The position numbers were made by a program, and so were the translations under genes. Shown here in pieces: positions 62,874 through 64,000 of a stretch of 64,000 bases of DNA; position 1 is the stretch's first letter, and every line of letters begins with the position of its first letter. Source of the DNA: Frigidibacter sp. ROC022 (GTDB taxonomy: Bacteria; Pseudomonadota; Alphaproteobacteria; Rhodobacterales; Rhodobacteraceae); NCBI RefSeq assembly GCF_024723735.1, contig NZ_JANQDU010000003.1:124001-188000 (forward strand), read 5' to 3'. The notes beneath the pieces were generated by a model. That model saw nothing but the letters and a program-made list of their open reading frames with translations. It had not been told where the DNA came from and ran no database searches.

Positions 62874-64000
62874 GCGCCATGCCGCCGCGTGGGGCCGCGG
62901 GGTGCGGACTGATCCTGGCGGCGCCGGGCTCGGGCGCGGGCAAGACCACGGTGACGCTGGGCCTGTTGCGCGCGCTCCGCCAGCGCGGCCTGTCGGTGCG
63001 GGGCGCCAAATCCGGCCCGGACTATATCGACCCGCGCTTCCATCAGGCCGCCACCGGGCAGCCGTGCCCCAATCTCGACGCCTGGGCGATGTCGCCCGAA
63101 CGCCTGCGGGCACTGGCCGCCGGGCCGGGGCTGCTGCTGATCGAGGGCGCCATGGGCCTCTTCGACGGTGCGCCGCCGGAGGGCCGGGGCGCCACCGCCG
63201 ATCTGGCGCGGCAGTTGCGGTTGCCGGTGGTGCTGGTGGTCGATGCCGCCCGCATGGCTCAGTCGGTGGCGCCGCTGGTCGCGGGGTTTGCCGCCCATGA
63301 TCCCGAGGTCCGGGTCGCCGGGCTGATCCTGAACCGGGTCGGCTCTGCCCGTCATGAGGCGATGCTGCGCCGCGCGCTGGCGCCGCTGGGCCTGCCGGTG
63401 CTGGGGGCGTTGCCGCGGGCCGAGGGGCTGGGCCATCCGTCGCGGCACCTGGGCCTGGTGCAGGCTGCCGAACGTTCGGACCTGGAGGAATTTCTCGATC
63501 GTGCGGCGCAGGCGGTTGTCTCGGCGCTGGACCTCGACGCGCTGCTGGCGCTGGCCGAAGCGTTGCCCGAGCCCGTGCGGGGGCCGCGCTGCCCGCCCCC
63601 GGCGCAGCGGATCGCAGTGGCCGAGGATGCCGCCTTCGCCTTTGCCTATCCGCATCTGCTGGCCGATTGGCGGGCGGCTGGGGCCGAGCTGGCGGCCTTT
63701 TCACCGCTGGCCGACGAGCCGCCGCCGCCGGCCGATCTGGTGCTGCTGCCCGGCGGCTATCCCGAGCTGCACGCCGGCCGGCTTGCCGCGGCCGCGAGCT
63801 TTCGCGCCGGAATGCTGGCCGCCGCCGGCCGGGCCGAGGTCTATGGTGAATGCGGCGGCTACATGGTGCTGGGCGAAGGGTTGATCGACGCGCAGGGAAC
63901 CCGGCACCGGATGCTGGGACTGCTGGGTCTGGAGACCTCTTTCGCGGCCCGGCGCCTGCATCTGGGTTATCGCCGGCTGCATGCCGAGGCGGGCCCCTTC
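62870..64000 (+). CDS. cobB: Cobyrinate a,c-diamide synthase (partial, cut at right edge)
   Basis: 377 residues inside the window. This ATP- and glutamine-dependent enzyme amidates the a and c side chains of cobyrinate or hydrogenobyrinate. The N-terminal half has a P-loop-like APGSGAGKTTVT, SGPDYIDPRFH and GAMGLFDG. The C-terminal half is a class I glutamine amidotransferase with LLPGGYPELHA and the nucleophilic Cys in VYGECGGYMVLG. GTG 62870 is used because it overlaps the cobA stop and has an AGGA upstream; ATG 62879 is the alternative in the same frame. The frame is open to the window end. Confidence 0.93.
   Translation, partial: MSAMPPRGAAGCGLILAAPGSGAGKTTVTLGLLRALRQRGLSVRGAKSGPDYIDPRFHQAATGQPCPNLDAWAMSPERLRALAAGPGLLLIEGAMGLFDGAPPEGRGATADLARQLRLPVVLVVDAARMAQSVAPLVAGFAAHDPEVRVAGLILNRVGSARHEAMLRRALAPLGLPVLGALPRAEGLGHPSRHLGLVQAAERSDLEEFLDRAAQAVVSALDLDALLALAEALPEPVRGPRCPPPAQRIAVAEDAAFAFAYPHLLADWRAAGAELAAFSPLADEPPPPADLVLLPGGYPELHAGRLAAAASFRAGMLAAAGRAEVYGECGGYMVLGEGLIDAQGTRHRMLGLLGLETSFAARRLHLGYRRLHAEAGPF

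Overview
The window is high-GC, densely packed bacterial DNA whose gene content points to an alphaproteobacterium of the family Rhodobacteraceae (Rhodobacter/Roseobacter lineage). Indicators are phosphatidylcholine synthase, a SAM-II riboswitch in front of metZ, the ruvCAB-ybgC-tolQRAB-pal-cpoB-tilS-ftsH order, a DUF1127 micro-protein, FolE2, and an intergenic G/C-tract repeat of a type I recall from this family. Species cannot be named from sequence alone. I found no rRNA, tRNA, CRISPR array or intact insertion sequence.

Layout. 1-4.6 kb: a leftward ABC uptake operon of the ferric/sugar-phosphate type (binding protein, a PP2C-like phosphatase, ATPase, permease cut by the window edge), divergent from a glucosamine-6-phosphate deaminase, with a perfect LacI-type palindrome between them. 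4.7-7.5 kb: a MerR-type regulator divergent from a Zn/Cd P1B-ATPase with a textbook stretched-spacer promoter. 8.5-17.7 kb: an RpiR-type regulator divergent from a nine-gene catabolic operon (N-formylglutamate amidohydrolase-like enzyme, TRAP transporter QMP, glutamine-synthetase-like ligase, a 31-codon ORF, VOC protein, aldehyde dehydrogenase, iron alcohol dehydrogenase) ending at a perfect 14-bp terminator stem. This set reads as a gamma-glutamyl pathway for an imported amino alcohol and is the most interesting system here. 17.7-18.1 kb: remains of a sulfatase gene whose middle part is inverted relative to its end.

18.1-34.3 kb: aldo/keto reductase, truA, a ycjX-GNAT-ycjF operon, a large DUF2339 membrane protein, an FAD monooxygenase, ogt, ileS, pcs, xerC, DUF484 and a methyltransferase. 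34.3-36.1 kb: an AT-richer island carrying an Xre/ImmA-IrrE protease gene and a DUF4411 PIN-like gene, probably a toxin-antitoxin-like module, inserted between DUF484/xerC and fsa/priA. 36.4-41.6 kb: fsa, priA, msrA, prmA and a small membrane protein.

41.8-54.3 kb: a DUF1127 gene, then ruvCAB (Holliday junction processing), a conserved hypothetical gene, the ybgC-tol-pal envelope system, tilS and ftsH, closed by a strong terminator. 54.3-64 kb: an FAD amine/amino-acid oxidase, DUF427, aminopeptidase P, a glutathione-transferase-like protein, SAM-II-controlled metZ, folE2, a small membrane protein, and the start of a cobalamin pathway pair (cobA and a cobB cut by the right edge).

About a dozen genes use GTG or TTG starts and many neighbours overlap by 1-4 nt, so starts were chosen from overlap, Shine-Dalgarno sequence and family length together.
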